A DNA stretch of 64,000 nucleotides from Microbacterium kyungheense (GTDB taxonomy: Bacteria > Actinomycetota > Actinomycetes > Actinomycetales > Microbacteriaceae), in NCBI RefSeq assembly GCF_006783905.1, contig NZ_VFPE01000003.1:186001-250000 (forward strand), read 5' to 3'. A model generated the notes under the pieces. It saw only the letters and a program-made list of their open reading frames with translations. It did not search any database and was not told the DNA's origin. Both the position numbers and the translations under genes were made by a program. Every line of letters begins with the position of its first letter. The stretch's first letter is position 1. Positions 1 to 9,241 of the stretch are shown one piece after another.

Positions 1-1994
1 CCCTCGACGTCCGCGTCCGACAAGAGATCCCGCCGGAGGCCGGGCACTATCACGTGCCCCGTCGTCCGGCCGTGGTTGAGGAGGAAGAGGGCGTCGCCGC
101 GCTGGACGGCCTCGACGCCGTCGGGCAGCGCGCGGTCCGGGGTCGCGCCGGTGACCCCGGCCGCGTCGAGCGCGTCGTCGAGGACGGCGGCGAGCGCCTC
201 GTCCGACATGACGGCGCCGAGGTACCAGGCCGTGCCCGCGCCGACGCCGTGGCGCGTGATCGCGGGGGCGCCGTCGAGGTGCCCCCCGTCGAAGCGGGCC
301 AGCACGTCGGCGCCGTCGGCGCGCAGGCGCTCCCCCAGCACACCGGCCTCCAGAGCGACGGCGGGGACGCTGGTCCACGCCGCGTCGGCGGTCACCGCCG
401 TCGGCTCGTCGGGGAGTCCCACCCACTCCTCGCCGCTGACCCCGACGAGGTCCCGCAGCAGCACCGGCGACCGGCCCTGCAGGATCTCGGCGTTGCGGTC
501 GGCGACGCCCGAGAACGGGCCGACGACCAGGCTCGCGCCGGCATCGACGGCCGCGGCCAGGGCGGTCGCGGCATCCTGCTCCACGATGTACGAGTGCGGC
601 ACCAGCACGACGCGGTACGCCGAGAGGTCGGCGCCCGGCCGCACCAGGTCGACCGCGATGCCCCGCCGCCACAGCGTGCGGTGCCAGCGGCGCACCTGCT
701 CGAGCGTCTCGAGGCGGCTCGTCGGGCGGCCGGGCTCTTCGCCCGCCCACCACGATTCCCAGTCGAACAGGACGCCGACGGATGCCGTCACCCGGGCGCC
801 CGTGACCGGCCGCAGCCGCCGCAGATCGCCCCCGAGCGCGCAGGCCGAGCGGAAGACCTCGGTGTCGGCGCCGGCGTGCGGCAGCAGCGCGGAGTGGAAG
901 CGCTCCGCGCCGGAGCGCGCCTGCCGCCACTGGAAGAAGCAGATCGCGTCGGCCCCCCGGGCGACGGCCTGCAGCGAGTCCAGCCGGAGGCGCGCAGGCG
1001 ACTTGGGCAGGTTGTGCGGGCGCCAGGAGGTGGCGCTCGGCGCCTGTTCCATGAGCACCCAGGGGCGTCCGCCCCCGAGCGACCGCATGAGGTCCTGGAT
1101 CAGCGCGATGTCGCTCGACGCGGTGGGCGAGGAGTGGTCGGGGTACTGGTCGTCGGCCACGACGTCGACCTCGTCGGCCCACGACCACAGGTCGGTGAGA
1201 GGCTCGAAGCCCATGAAGTTCGTCGCCACCGGCTGCGTCGCCCCCGCGGCGCGGATGGCGTCGCGCTGCTCGGCGAACACCCGCTGCAGCGCGAAGGACG
1301 TGTACCGGCGGAAGTCGAGCGACTGGGCCGGGTTGACGAGGTAGGGCATGCGCCGAGGCGGCACGATCTCGTCGAAGTCGCGATAGCGCTGCGCCCACAC
1401 GAGCGTGCCCCACGCGTCGTTGAGCGCCTCGATGGTGCCGTACTTCTCGCGCAGCCACAGCCGGAACTCGCGCTCGGCCTCCGGGCCGAAGTCGATCTGC
1501 CCGAACTCGTTCCCGACGTGCCACATGCGCACGGCGGGGTGGTCGCGGTAGCGCTCGGCGAGGTCGGTCGCGATCGCGAGCGCGTAGTCGCGATAGACGC
1601 GGGATGCCGGCGTGAACTGGTTGCGCGAGCCGGCGACGAGCCGCACCCCGTCGCGGTCGACCGGCAGGGTCTCGGGGTGGAGGACGCCCATCCAGGGCGG
1701 GGGTGAGGCGGTGGGCGTGGCGAGGTCGACGGCGACACCGTGCGCATGCAGCAGGTCGAGGACCTCGTCGAGCCACGCGAAGTCTCGCTCGCGGGGGCCC
1801 GGTTCGAGCCGGGCCCAGCTGAAGACGCCGACCGTCACCAGGTTGACGCCCGCCCTCGCCATGAGCTCCGCGTCCTCGCGCCACACCTCGGGCGACCACT
1901 GCTCGGGGTTGTAGTCCCCGCCGAAGCAGACGCCGAGCTCGGCCGTGAGCGGCGCGAGCGCGTCGGGGCGACCCGGGGTCGGAGTGCTGGCCAT
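1..1994 (-). CDS. GH42 beta-galactosidase (3' end beyond window)
   Basis: The frame opens at ATG 1994 and runs off the left edge without a stop, giving 664 codons of an enzyme usually about 650-700 residues long, so only the extreme C-terminus is missing. The N-terminus reads GGDYNPEQWSPEVW, the hallmark of family GH42, which removes terminal beta-D-galactose from oligosaccharides. The acid/base Glu is E163 in GNEFG and the nucleophile is E316 in LMEQ. A C-terminal trimerisation-like and beta domain follows. There is no signal peptide, so it is probably cytoplasmic and acts on imported galactosides. An AGAGG lies 10 nt before the start. It is divergent from the GH95 gene and shares a LacI-type operator with it. 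A second GH42 lies at 20621. Confidence 0.9.
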   Translation of the reverse strand, partial: MASTPTPGRPDALAPLTAELGVCFGGDYNPEQWSPEVWREDAELMARAGVNLVTVGVFSWARLEPGPRERDFAWLDEVLDLLHAHGVAVDLATPTASPPPWMGVLHPETLPVDRDGVRLVAGSRNQFTPASRVYRDYALAIATDLAERYRDHPAVRMWHVGNEFGQIDFGPEAEREFRLWLREKYGTIEALNDAWGTLVWAQRYRDFDEIVPPRRMPYLVNPAQSLDFRRYTSFALQRVFAEQRDAIRAAGATQPVATNFMGFEPLTDLWSWADEVDVVADDQYPDHSSPTASSDIALIQDLMRSLGGGRPWVLMEQAPSATSWRPHNLPKSPARLRLDSLQAVARGADAICFFQWRQARSGAERFHSALLPHAGADTEVFRSACALGGDLRRLRPVTGARVTASVGVLFDWESWWAGEEPGRPTSRLETLEQVRRWHRTLWRRGIAVDLVRPGADLSAYRVVLVPHSYIVEQDAATALAAAVDAGASLVVGPFSGVADRNAEILQGRSPVLLRDLVGVSGEEWVGLPDEPTAVTADAAWTSVPAVALEAGVLGERLRADGADVLARFDGGHLDGAPAITRHGVGAGTAWYLGAVMSDEALAAVLDDALDAAGVTGATPDRALPDGVEAVQRGDALFLLNHGRTTGHVIVPGLRRDLLSDADVE

Positions 1995-2069
1995 GGGGCG
2001 GGAACCTCTTCGCTGAGTCTCGATCGTCGACAGATTTCTGAGAGCGGTTCCGAGGAGTCCGTCGAACTT

Positions 2070-2106
2070 TCGAAGCGCTTCAACACGGAGACCATATACT
2101 AAGGGT
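2070..2106 (+). promoter_or_regulatory. LacI-type operator and -10 box in the GH42/GH95 divergent region
   Basis: GAAGCGCTTC at 2072-2081 is a perfect 10-bp palindrome of the LacI/GalR type. TATACT at 2095-2100 is a good -10 box whose expected start point falls on the GTG at 2107. The operator overlaps where the -35 element would lie, so a bound repressor should block polymerase. The LacI protein encoded at 4617 is the nearest candidate ligand; that link is inferred. Confidence 0.6.
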
Positions 2107-4623
2107 GTGACGATGTCCACGCGCCGCGATGCTGCTGCCCCGCCGGCCCCCTCCGAGGCGCTCCATGCGCTTCGCGCGTCCACTCCGGCGTCGCGCTGGC
2201 TCGAGGCGTACCCGGTCGGCAACGGCATCCGCGGGGCCATGTGCGCCGGGCTGTCGGGCGGCGACCGCCTGTGGCTGAACGACATCACCGCGTGGTCCGG
2301 TCGCGCCGACGCCGACCCGCTCGAGGGCGTGGCGCTGCGCGGCTCGGGCGCCCTCGACGCCGTGCGCGAAGCCCTCGACGCCGACGATCTCGACGGCGCC
2401 GAAGCGCTTCTGCAGCGCATGCAGGCGCCGTGGGTGCAGGCCTACCTGCCGTTGGGCTGGGTGGATGTGGACGTGCGACCGGTCGTCGACAGGGCGCCCC
2501 TCGACGACCCCACGGACCGCGGGCGGGACGAGACGCCCCCACCATACGGACGCCGCCTCGACCTGCCGACCGGCATCGCGACGCACGAGTACGCCCGCGA
2601 CGCAGTGGCGGTGCGCCATCGCACCTGGGCGGACCTAGTGACGGGCGCGATCATGCACGAGATCACCGCCGACGCCCCGGTGCGCGTGAGCGTCCGGGTG
2701 GGCTCGCTGCTGCGCGCGAGGTCCGCGCCGCACGGCCACGACGGCACGCTGGCGACGCAGTGGTGGCTTCCCGTGGACGTCGCCCCGGGTCATGAGCAGC
2801 CGGACGAGCCCGTCCGCTACGACGAGTCGACGGGCCGCCACGGCGCCGTCGTGGTCCGTCACTTCGGCACCTCCGAGTTCGACCGCGACACCCTCGTCGC
2901 CACGCCGGCGCGCACGCACCTGTTCGCGATCGCCACAGCCACCGCACCGTCGATCCCCGGCGACCCCGGCCCCGGCCGCGGCTCCGGCCACGGAGCGGTC
3001 GAGCGTGCGGCGGCCCTGGTGGGCGGCATCCCCTCCTCCGACGCGGACGTCCTCCGCACATCTCACGAGTCCGCGCACCGCGCCCTCTACGACCGGTGCG
3101 CGCTGGAACTGCCCGGGCTCGACGGCGACGTCGACACCGTCGAGCGCGTGCGGCGCGCGCAGGAGCACGACGACCCCTCGCTCGCGGCGCTCGCCTTCCA
3201 CTACGGGCGCTACCTGCTGATCGGCTCGTCGCAGCCGGGCGGGCTGCCACTCACGCTGCAGGGGCTGTGGAACGCCCAGCTGCCCGGCCCCTGGTCCAGC
3301 GCCTACACGACCAACATCAACCTGCAGATGGCGTACTGGCCCGCCGAGACGACCGGCCTCGCCGAATGCCACGAGCCGCTGCTGCGCTTCACACGGCGGC
3401 TGGCCGAGACGACAGGCCCCGTGGTCGCGCGCGAGCTGTACGGCGCCGACGGCTGGGTGGCGCACCACAACTCCGACGCGTGGGCGTTCGCCGCGCCCGT
3501 GGGCGCGGGTCACGGCGATCCGGCCTGGGCCAACTGGGCTCTGGGCGGCGTCTGGCTCGCGCTGCACCTGTGGGATCACTACGCGTACGGGCGCGACCCG
3601 GCCTACCTGCGCGAGGACGCCTGGCCGGTGCTGGCCTCGACGGCGGCCTTCGCGCTGTCGTGGATCCAGGGCGACGACGAGCACGCGTGGACGAGTCCGT
3701 CGACGTCTCCTGAGAACCACTACCTCGACGCGGAAGGCCGCGAGCGCGGCGTCGCCGTCACGGCGACCATGGACGTCGCGCTGCTGCGCGAGCTCGCCGA
3801 CGTCTGCGGCCGCGCGGCGACCGTCCTCGGCGTCGACGAGCCCTGGGTCGCCGCGCTGGCCGCCCGCACGGCGGCCCTCCCCGACCCCCGCGTCTCACCC
3901 CGCGGCGAGCTGCTCGAATGGGATCGCGAGCGCGTCGAGGCCGAGCCGCTGCACCGGCACCTGTCGCACCTCGTCGGGCTGTACCCGTACGCGCAGATCA
4001 CGCCCGAGGCGACGCCCGGGCTCGCGCGCGCGGCCTCAGAGTCCATCCGGCTGCGCGGTCCCGAGTCGACCGGCTGGGCCCTCGCGTGGCGCGCGGCCAT
4101 GCAGGCACGGCTCGGCGACGGCGCCGCCGTGCACGAGCACGTGCGGATGGCGCTGCGCCCCGCGGATCCTGTCCCCACGGCCCCTCCACTCGCCGCTGAC
4201 GCGTCGAGCGGAGCCTCCGGCCGCGTGGGCCCAGCCGGCGGCCAGCGCGGCGGCCTGTACCCGAACCTCTTCAGCGCCCACCCGCCGTTCCAGATCGACG
4301 GCAACCTCGGGCTGACCGCGGCGATCGCGGAGGCGCTCGTGCAGTCGTTCGACGACGACCCGGCCGGAGCGGTGCGGGTGCGCGTGCTGCCGGCGCTTCC
4401 GCCGCAGTGGCCGGACGGCGCCGTGCGCGGCATCCGGATCCGTGGAGACGTGTCGGTCGACGTGGAATGGGTCGACGGCCGGCTCGTGCGCGCGTGTCTT
4501 CGGGCAGGCGCGCGAGCGGCCACAATGAATGTGTACGGGCCGGACGGTCCGATCGGCACCTGCGATCTCGCTCCCGGGACCACCCAGGTGTTCGACCTAG
4601 CAGGACGGGGAACCTCATGGTGA
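2107..4623 (+). CDS. GH95 family alpha-L-fucosidase
   Basis: The 838-residue product has GH95 landmarks in order: an N-terminal beta domain (YPVGNGIRGAM, RLWLNDITAWSG), then the (alpha/alpha)6 barrel with TNINLQMAYWPAE, STSPEN, HRHLSHLVGLYP and FQIDGNLG. Against Bifidobacterium AfcA the catalytic set appears complete: N403 and N405, acid E536 and D731. GH95 enzymes release fucose by inversion; some members prefer L-galactose. No signal peptide is seen, so it is probably intracellular. Two starts are possible: GTG 2107, six bases after TATACT and so suited to a leaderless mRNA, or ATG 2113, which has AAGG eight bases upstream. The last 7 nt overlap the next gene. A Ser/Ala/Gly-rich stretch before GLYPNLF looks like a loop insertion. 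Confidence 0.9.
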   Translation: MTMSTRRDAAAPPAPSEALHALRASTPASRWLEAYPVGNGIRGAMCAGLSGGDRLWLNDITAWSGRADADPLEGVALRGSGALDAVREALDADDLDGAEALLQRMQAPWVQAYLPLGWVDVDVRPVVDRAPLDDPTDRGRDETPPPYGRRLDLPTGIATHEYARDAVAVRHRTWADLVTGAIMHEITADAPVRVSVRVGSLLRARSAPHGHDGTLATQWWLPVDVAPGHEQPDEPVRYDESTGRHGAVVVRHFGTSEFDRDTLVATPARTHLFAIATATAPSIPGDPGPGRGSGHGAVERAAALVGGIPSSDADVLRTSHESAHRALYDRCALELPGLDGDVDTVERVRRAQEHDDPSLAALAFHYGRYLLIGSSQPGGLPLTLQGLWNAQLPGPWSSAYTTNINLQMAYWPAETTGLAECHEPLLRFTRRLAETTGPVVARELYGADGWVAHHNSDAWAFAAPVGAGHGDPAWANWALGGVWLALHLWDHYAYGRDPAYLREDAWPVLASTAAFALSWIQGDDEHAWTSPSTSPENHYLDAEGRERGVAVTATMDVALLRELADVCGRAATVLGVDEPWVAALAARTAALPDPRVSPRGELLEWDRERVEAEPLHRHLSHLVGLYPYAQITPEATPGLARAASESIRLRGPESTGWALAWRAAMQARLGDGAAVHEHVRMALRPADPVPTAPPLAADASSGASGRVGPAGGQRGGLYPNLFSAHPPFQIDGNLGLTAAIAEALVQSFDDDPAGAVRVRVLPALPPQWPDGAVRGIRIRGDVSVDVEWVDGRLVRACLRAGARAATMNVYGPDGPIGTCDLAPGTTQVFDLAGRGTSW

Positions 4624-5606
4624 CGATCGCGGACGTCGCGCAGGCGGCAGGGGTGTCGATCTCGACCGTGTCGTACGTCATGAGCGGCAAGCGCGCCATC
4701 TCGCAAGAGACGCGGGACCGCGTCGAGAAGGCCATCGACAGCCTCGGCTTCAGCCCGCACGCGGGCGCGCGGTCGCTGGCCTCACGGTCCACCAACGTCA
4801 TCGGCCTGCAGGCGCCGCTGCGCACGGGCGTCGACGTCCACGTCGTCATGCAGATCGTCACGGGCGTCGTGACGCAGGCCCGCAAGCACGGCTACGACAT
4901 CCTGCTGCTCGCCAGCGACGACTCCAAGGCGCTCCAGCGCGCCGCGAAAGGATCGATGGTCGATGCGCTCCTCGTGATGGACGTCGAGTCCGACGACCCC
5001 CGCATCGACACGCTGTCGGGCCTCGACCATCCCAGCGTGCTCATCGGCCTGCCAGAGGGCCGGCGCGCGATCCCCTGCGTCGACTTCGACTTCGAGGCCG
5101 CCGGCTGGCTGGCCGTCGACCGGCTGGTGGCGCTCGGTCACCGCCGCCTCGCCCTCATCGGCTCGCCGCTGGAGGTCATGGCCCGCCACACCTCGTACGC
5201 CGACCGGCTGGCCCGCGGGTTCCTCGCCGCGTGCGAGGCGAGCGGCGTCGTGGGCACGGTGCACGCCTGCCCCAGCACGGCCGAAGCCGTGACGACCGTC
5301 GCCGACGTCATGACCGACGACCCCACGATCACGGGGTTCTTCGTGCACAACGAGGGCGCCCTCCCCCACGTCACCGCCACCATCGCGCAGCGCGGCCGGC
5401 AGCGCGGCGACGACCTCGCCGTGCTCGCCCTGTGCCCCGAGGACGTCGCGCGCTCGGTGCCGGGACTGGCCGACAGCATCGCGGTCCCCGCCGAGGCGAT
5501 CGGCGCCGCCGCCACCGACATGATCTGCGAGATCCTGACCAACGGGACCAAGCCGTCGGTGCGCCTGCTGCCGCCCGCCCTGACCGGAAGCACGGCCGCC
5601 GCGTAG
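4617..5606 (+). CDS. LacI-family transcriptional regulator
   Basis: This is a 329-residue LacI/GalR repressor. The N-terminal helix-turn-helix reads VTIADVAQAAGVSISTVSYVMSG, followed by the hinge helix region (HAGARSLASRSTNVIG) and a periplasmic-binding-protein-like effector domain. ATG 4617 was chosen because it puts the HTH at the very N-terminus and has GGGGAAC upstream. It overlaps the end of the GH95 gene as ATGGTGA, so the two are translationally coupled. It probably controls the GH42/GH95 pair through the operator at 2072-2081. The effector is unknown; a fucosylated or galactosylated sugar is a guess from context. Confidence 0.9.
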   Translation: MVTIADVAQAAGVSISTVSYVMSGKRAISQETRDRVEKAIDSLGFSPHAGARSLASRSTNVIGLQAPLRTGVDVHVVMQIVTGVVTQARKHGYDILLLASDDSKALQRAAKGSMVDALLVMDVESDDPRIDTLSGLDHPSVLIGLPEGRRAIPCVDFDFEAAGWLAVDRLVALGHRRLALIGSPLEVMARHTSYADRLARGFLAACEASGVVGTVHACPSTAEAVTTVADVMTDDPTITGFFVHNEGALPHVTATIAQRGRQRGDDLAVLALCPEDVARSVPGLADSIAVPAEAIGAAATDMICEILTNGTKPSVRLLPPALTGSTAAA

Positions 5607-5613
5607 CACCGTC

Positions 5614-6219
5614 ATGCGCATCGACCCCGAAAGCCGCGCGCTCAGCGGCCTCACGACGTTCCTGACGTTCGTCGCGCTCAACCTGCTGTACCTGCTGCTG
5701 TGCGTGCCCATCGTCACGATCGGGGCCGCCACCAGCGCGCTGTACGAGGTCACGATCCGGTACTCCGACGACGAGAGCGGCCACCCGCTGACGGACTTCC
5801 TCCCGGCGTTCCGGGCGAACTTCGGCCGCGCGACCCTCGTGATGCTGTGCCTGCTCGCGCCGGCCGCCCTGCTCGGGTTCAACAGCGTGTTCTGGTTCGC
5901 GATGCCGTCGATCCTCGGCGGCGTCGCGGGCATCGTCGCCCTGCTCGGCGCGCTCTACCTCTTCGCCGCGTTCCTCTACGGCATGGCGCAGGTGGCGTAC
6001 TTCCGCGCCGCGGTGCGTCAGACCCTCAAGAACTCGCTGCTGCTGCCGGCCGCCGAGCCGGTGCGCACCCTCGGGGTGCTCCTCATCCCGGTGACCCTCG
6101 TGGCCTTCACGATCCTGTTCCCGCCGTTCGGCTTCATCGTGCTCACCGTCGGGTTCTCGGTCGGCGCCTACGCCACGGCGTTCCTCTTCCGCAGCGTCTT
6201 CCGCCGTCACGAGTCCTGA
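5614..6219 (+). CDS. YesL-like (DUF624) integral membrane protein
   Basis: The 201-residue protein has an N-terminal hydrophobic stretch (TTFLTFVALNLLYLLLCVPI) followed by VTIGAATSALYEV, the typical opening of the DUF624/YesL family. About four or five further membrane segments follow. Family members often sit beside ABC sugar importers and glycosidases, as in the Bacillus rhamnogalacturonan locus, but their role is not known. It starts 7 nt after the LacI gene with no clear ribosome-binding site, so coupled translation is likely. Confidence 0.75.
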   Translation: MRIDPESRALSGLTTFLTFVALNLLYLLLCVPIVTIGAATSALYEVTIRYSDDESGHPLTDFLPAFRANFGRATLVMLCLLAPAALLGFNSVFWFAMPSILGGVAGIVALLGALYLFAAFLYGMAQVAYFRAAVRQTLKNSLLLPAAEPVRTLGVLLIPVTLVAFTILFPPFGFIVLTVGFSVGAYATAFLFRSVFRRHES

Positions 6220-6482
6220 GATCCCCTCGGCGTCGGTCCGGGATGCCGGCGGCCGCGCGCGGCCCGCGGTCGCGGCATCCTCTCCCCTCAGAGGACGTCC
6301 TCGGATGAGGAGCATCGCCCGAATGCTGAGCCTCGGAGCGCTCCGGCTCCGCAGCCCGGCACAGCACCTCGAATGAGGAGCCTGCGCCGACGCAGCCGCC
6401 GGCGCGCGACCGGCTGAGCGCGGTGGCATCCACTCCCGCTCACACGAACGGAGGGCTCGGGATGCCGCATCCCGAGCCCTCC
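6220..6482. terminator. Convergent intergenic region with a strong terminator hairpin
   Basis: Two convergent genes end on either side of this region. GGAGGGCTCGGGATGC at 6450-6465 pairs perfectly with 6467-6482, giving a near-16-bp stem that can end transcription from both sides. A second pairing, GGATGCCG (6241-6248) with CGGCATCC (6273-6280), surrounds the palindrome GGCCGCGCGCGGCC at 6251-6264. A rough direct repeat (about ctcgRatgaggagc) occurs near 6301 and 6370. I see no gene here. Confidence 0.75.
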
Positions 6483-6496
6483 GTGTCAGGCGGGTG

Positions 6497-8248
6497 TCAG
6501 TCGAACGCCTTGGTCACCGCGACGCGGGCGTCGTTCTGCGCCTTCGCGTTGTCCATGTCGAACTCGAGCACCTTGTCGTAGCCGAGGCCTTCCGCCGTCG
6601 AGATGAGCTCGTCGCGGAGCGACTCGAACTGGCCCTCGTTCTCGGCGAAGACCATCTGCCACGAGTACTGCTTGATGATCTCCTTGACCTGGTTGCGCAG
6701 CGCCTCGATGTCGGACGGGTCGGCCGGAGCCGCGTAGCTGGCACCCGGCGCGACGAGCAGCTCGTCGTTCGTGGTCAGGTACTCCATCGTCGAGGTCGCA
6801 CCGCCCATCTTGGCCGACCAGTCCTCGGTCAGCGGGTTGGCGATCTTCGCCTGGTACGTCGGCCAGAACGTGTAGCTGTACGGGTAGCCGGTCTCGGGGT
6901 CCTCCTGCTTCGGCAGCACCGCGCTGAGGTTGAGCGCAGAGACGCCGTCCTCGTACTTGCCGCCGCCCCACTCCTCGGGCACGGTCGCACCGCCGCCGAG
7001 GAACTGCTGGTAGCCGAACTCGGTCAGCTCGGGCTCACCGGCGTCGTTGACGTCCCACGTGAGGCCCTTCGGGCCGGCCGTGCCGCCGGTCTGCGCGCTG
7101 CTGGCGTAGGCGCCCTCGGACGAGTACAGCCAGTCGACGAACGCGGCGATGCGCTCGGGGTCCTCGGCCTTCGAGCCGATCGCGAAGACCTGCTTTCCGC
7201 CGTACGCCTCGGCACCGTACGAGAAGATGTCCTGGTCGCCCAGCGGCACCATCTCGAAGCCCTTGCCGGCCTGCATGTTGGGGTCGGTGTTGTACGCCGA
7301 CTGCCCCAGCCACGGCCACCACGAGAACAGCACCTGACCGGCCTGCATCTTCGAGAACAGCGTGTCGTAGTTCTGGGTGGTCGACTCGGGGTCGACGAGG
7401 CCCAGCTGGTTGGCGTCGAAGTACAGCTTCAGGTTGCGCATGTACTCGCCGTCGGGGTCGAGGATGCTCTGATAGTCGGAGCCGTCCGCCTTGGCCAGCA
7501 CGAAGCCGAGCTCGTCGTAGCCGTAGTAGGTCGCCGGCTGCTTCGCCGTGACCATCATGTTGCCGTCCCAGTCCTTGAACAGCGAGAAGCCGTACGTCGG
7601 CTGCCCGTTGTCGGCGGCCGGGTGCGCGGTCTGCATCTGCTTCAGGATCGGGAGGAGGTCCTCGAGCGTGCCGACCTCGGGGTAGCCGAGCTCCTTGTAG
7701 TAGTCCCACCGCATGTACGCGCCGAACGTGGGGTCCAGTCCCTCCGACGGCTCGGAGGGCTTGATCGTCGACAGCGTCGAGGGGAAGCCGTAGATGCCGT
7801 CCTTGCCGTCGTTGAGGTGCTGCACGGCGGTGTCGTAGGTGTCGAGGTTCTTCATCGCGGGGTAGTAGTTCGACGCGTCGGCGACGAGGCCGCCCTCGAT
7901 GAGCTCGTCGAGCTTCTGGCCCTTGTCGGTGATGATGAGGTCGCCGAGGTCGCCGGCCGAGACGCGCGTGTTGTAGAGCGTGTCGCCGCCGCCCGCCACG
8001 TTCGGGGCGATGATGTTCAGCTTCATGTTGAACTTGTCTTTGACGATCTTGGCGAACCAGCCCTGCTGCACGCCCATGTAGTTCGCCAGGCCGTCGAACA
8101 CGTCGATCGTGATCTCCTTGTCCCACTTGTCGGGGAACTCGTCGATCGCGCCCTGGGCGGCGTTTCCGCCGCCCGCGCTGCACGACGCGAGCGACCCCGC
8201 GGCGAGGAGCGCCACGAGCGCCAGGGACACCTTCTTTCGCAGCTTCAT
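6497..8248 (-). CDS. ABC sugar transporter, substrate-binding lipoprotein (Lpl/Ytc type)
   Basis: The 583-residue product begins MKLRKKV, then a hydrophobic stretch and the lipobox LASC with the lipid-anchored Cys at position 23. The mature part is a family 1 solute-binding protein. It is longer than the usual 420-450 residues, which fits the large LplA/YtcQ-type binding proteins linked to pectin-derived or complex oligosaccharides. ATG 8248 is preceded by AGAAAGGA. It is the last gene after two permease genes. The ligand cannot be read from sequence; rhamnogalacturonan fragments are an inference from the nearby acetylesterase. Confidence 0.9.
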   Translation of the reverse strand: MKLRKKVSLALVALLAAGSLASCSAGGGNAAQGAIDEFPDKWDKEITIDVFDGLANYMGVQQGWFAKIVKDKFNMKLNIIAPNVAGGGDTLYNTRVSAGDLGDLIITDKGQKLDELIEGGLVADASNYYPAMKNLDTYDTAVQHLNDGKDGIYGFPSTLSTIKPSEPSEGLDPTFGAYMRWDYYKELGYPEVGTLEDLLPILKQMQTAHPAADNGQPTYGFSLFKDWDGNMMVTAKQPATYYGYDELGFVLAKADGSDYQSILDPDGEYMRNLKLYFDANQLGLVDPESTTQNYDTLFSKMQAGQVLFSWWPWLGQSAYNTDPNMQAGKGFEMVPLGDQDIFSYGAEAYGGKQVFAIGSKAEDPERIAAFVDWLYSSEGAYASSAQTGGTAGPKGLTWDVNDAGEPELTEFGYQQFLGGGATVPEEWGGGKYEDGVSALNLSAVLPKQEDPETGYPYSYTFWPTYQAKIANPLTEDWSAKMGGATSTMEYLTTNDELLVAPGASYAAPADPSDIEALRNQVKEIIKQYSWQMVFAENEGQFESLRDELISTAEGLGYDKVLEFDMDNAKAQNDARVAVTKAFD

Positions 8249-8280
8249 TGCTTTCCTTTCTCGGTGGTGCGTGGTCGCTG

Positions 8281-9231
8281 TCAACCCTTGACGGCGCCCA
8301 GCATGATGCCCTTCACGAAGAAGCGCTGGAACAGGGGGTAGATGAAGATGATGGGCAGCACGACCAGCACCGACACGGTCATGCGTATCGACGTCGGCGT
8401 CTGCGTGGTCGCCACGCTCGCGATCTGACCGAGGTTGCCCCCGGCGTTCTGCGCGGCCTGCGCGAGGCTCGACGCCTGGTTGATGAACATGTAGAGCAGG
8501 TACTGCAGCGTGTACAGGCTCTGGTCGGTGATGTAGATCAGCGTGTCCTGGAAGCTGTTCCACTGCGTCACGGCGCTGAAGATCGCGATGGTCGCGAGGA
8601 TCGGCGTCATGTTGGGCAGGTACACCTTGAAGAACACCTGCAGGATGTTGGCGCCGTCCATCTCGGCCGCTTCCTGCAGCTCCTTCGGCATCGACTCGAC
8701 GTACGTCTTCGCGAGGATGACGTTGAAGGGCTGCACCACGAACGGCAGCACGTACACCCAGAAGTTGTTCGTGAGCCCGAGCGTCTTCATCACGATGAAC
8801 ACCGGGATCAGGCCCGCGCTGAAGTACATCGTGATGATGAGGAAGCGGTACCAGAACCTGCGCCCCCACATCCGCGTCTGCGTGAACATGAAGCCGAGGA
8901 ACCCGGATGCCAGCACCGTCAGGGTCGTGCCGAGCACGGTGCGGCCGACGCTGACCACGGTCGCCATCGGTAGTCCGGGCAGGGCGAACACCTGCGAGTA
9001 GTTCGACAGGTGGAACCCGATCGGCCACAGCCGCACGTCGCCGAGCGCCGAGACGTCGTTGGCGCTGACCGAGTTGATGATCAGGTAGTAGAAGGGGTAG
9101 GCGCAGATCACCGCGAAGACGGCGAACAGCAGGTAGTTCGCGCCGCGGAACACGTGGTCGCCCGCGGAGGCGCGGTAGCGGGCCGAGGTGTCGCCGCGCT
9201 TGACGGTCGTGAGGGTCTTCGTCATCGTCAT
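8281..9231 (-). CDS. ABC sugar transporter permease (LplC/YtcP type)
   Basis: This 316-residue protein has six predicted membrane segments and the cytoplasmic EAA loop ELQEAAEMDGAN, which docks on the transport ATPase. It ends in FQRFFVKGIMLGAVKG, the typical C-terminus of the MalG-like partner in CUT1 importers. It lies 32 nt upstream of the binding-protein gene and 10 nt downstream of the other permease, so the three form one operon. No ATPase gene is present. Confidence 0.9.
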   Translation of the reverse strand: MTMTKTLTTVKRGDTSARYRASAGDHVFRGANYLLFAVFAVICAYPFYYLIINSVSANDVSALGDVRLWPIGFHLSNYSQVFALPGLPMATVVSVGRTVLGTTLTVLASGFLGFMFTQTRMWGRRFWYRFLIITMYFSAGLIPVFIVMKTLGLTNNFWVYVLPFVVQPFNVILAKTYVESMPKELQEAAEMDGANILQVFFKVYLPNMTPILATIAIFSAVTQWNSFQDTLIYITDQSLYTLQYLLYMFINQASSLAQAAQNAGGNLGQIASVATTQTPTSIRMTVSVLVVLPIIFIYPLFQRFFVKGIMLGAVKG

Positions 9232-9241
9232 GGCGGGCTCC

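Noticed and set aside
54..1706. A 550-codon open frame on the + strand
   Set aside because: It lies antisense to the GH42 gene, is Arg/Gly/Asp-rich without any domain, and is explained by high GC, which removes stop codons from all frames.
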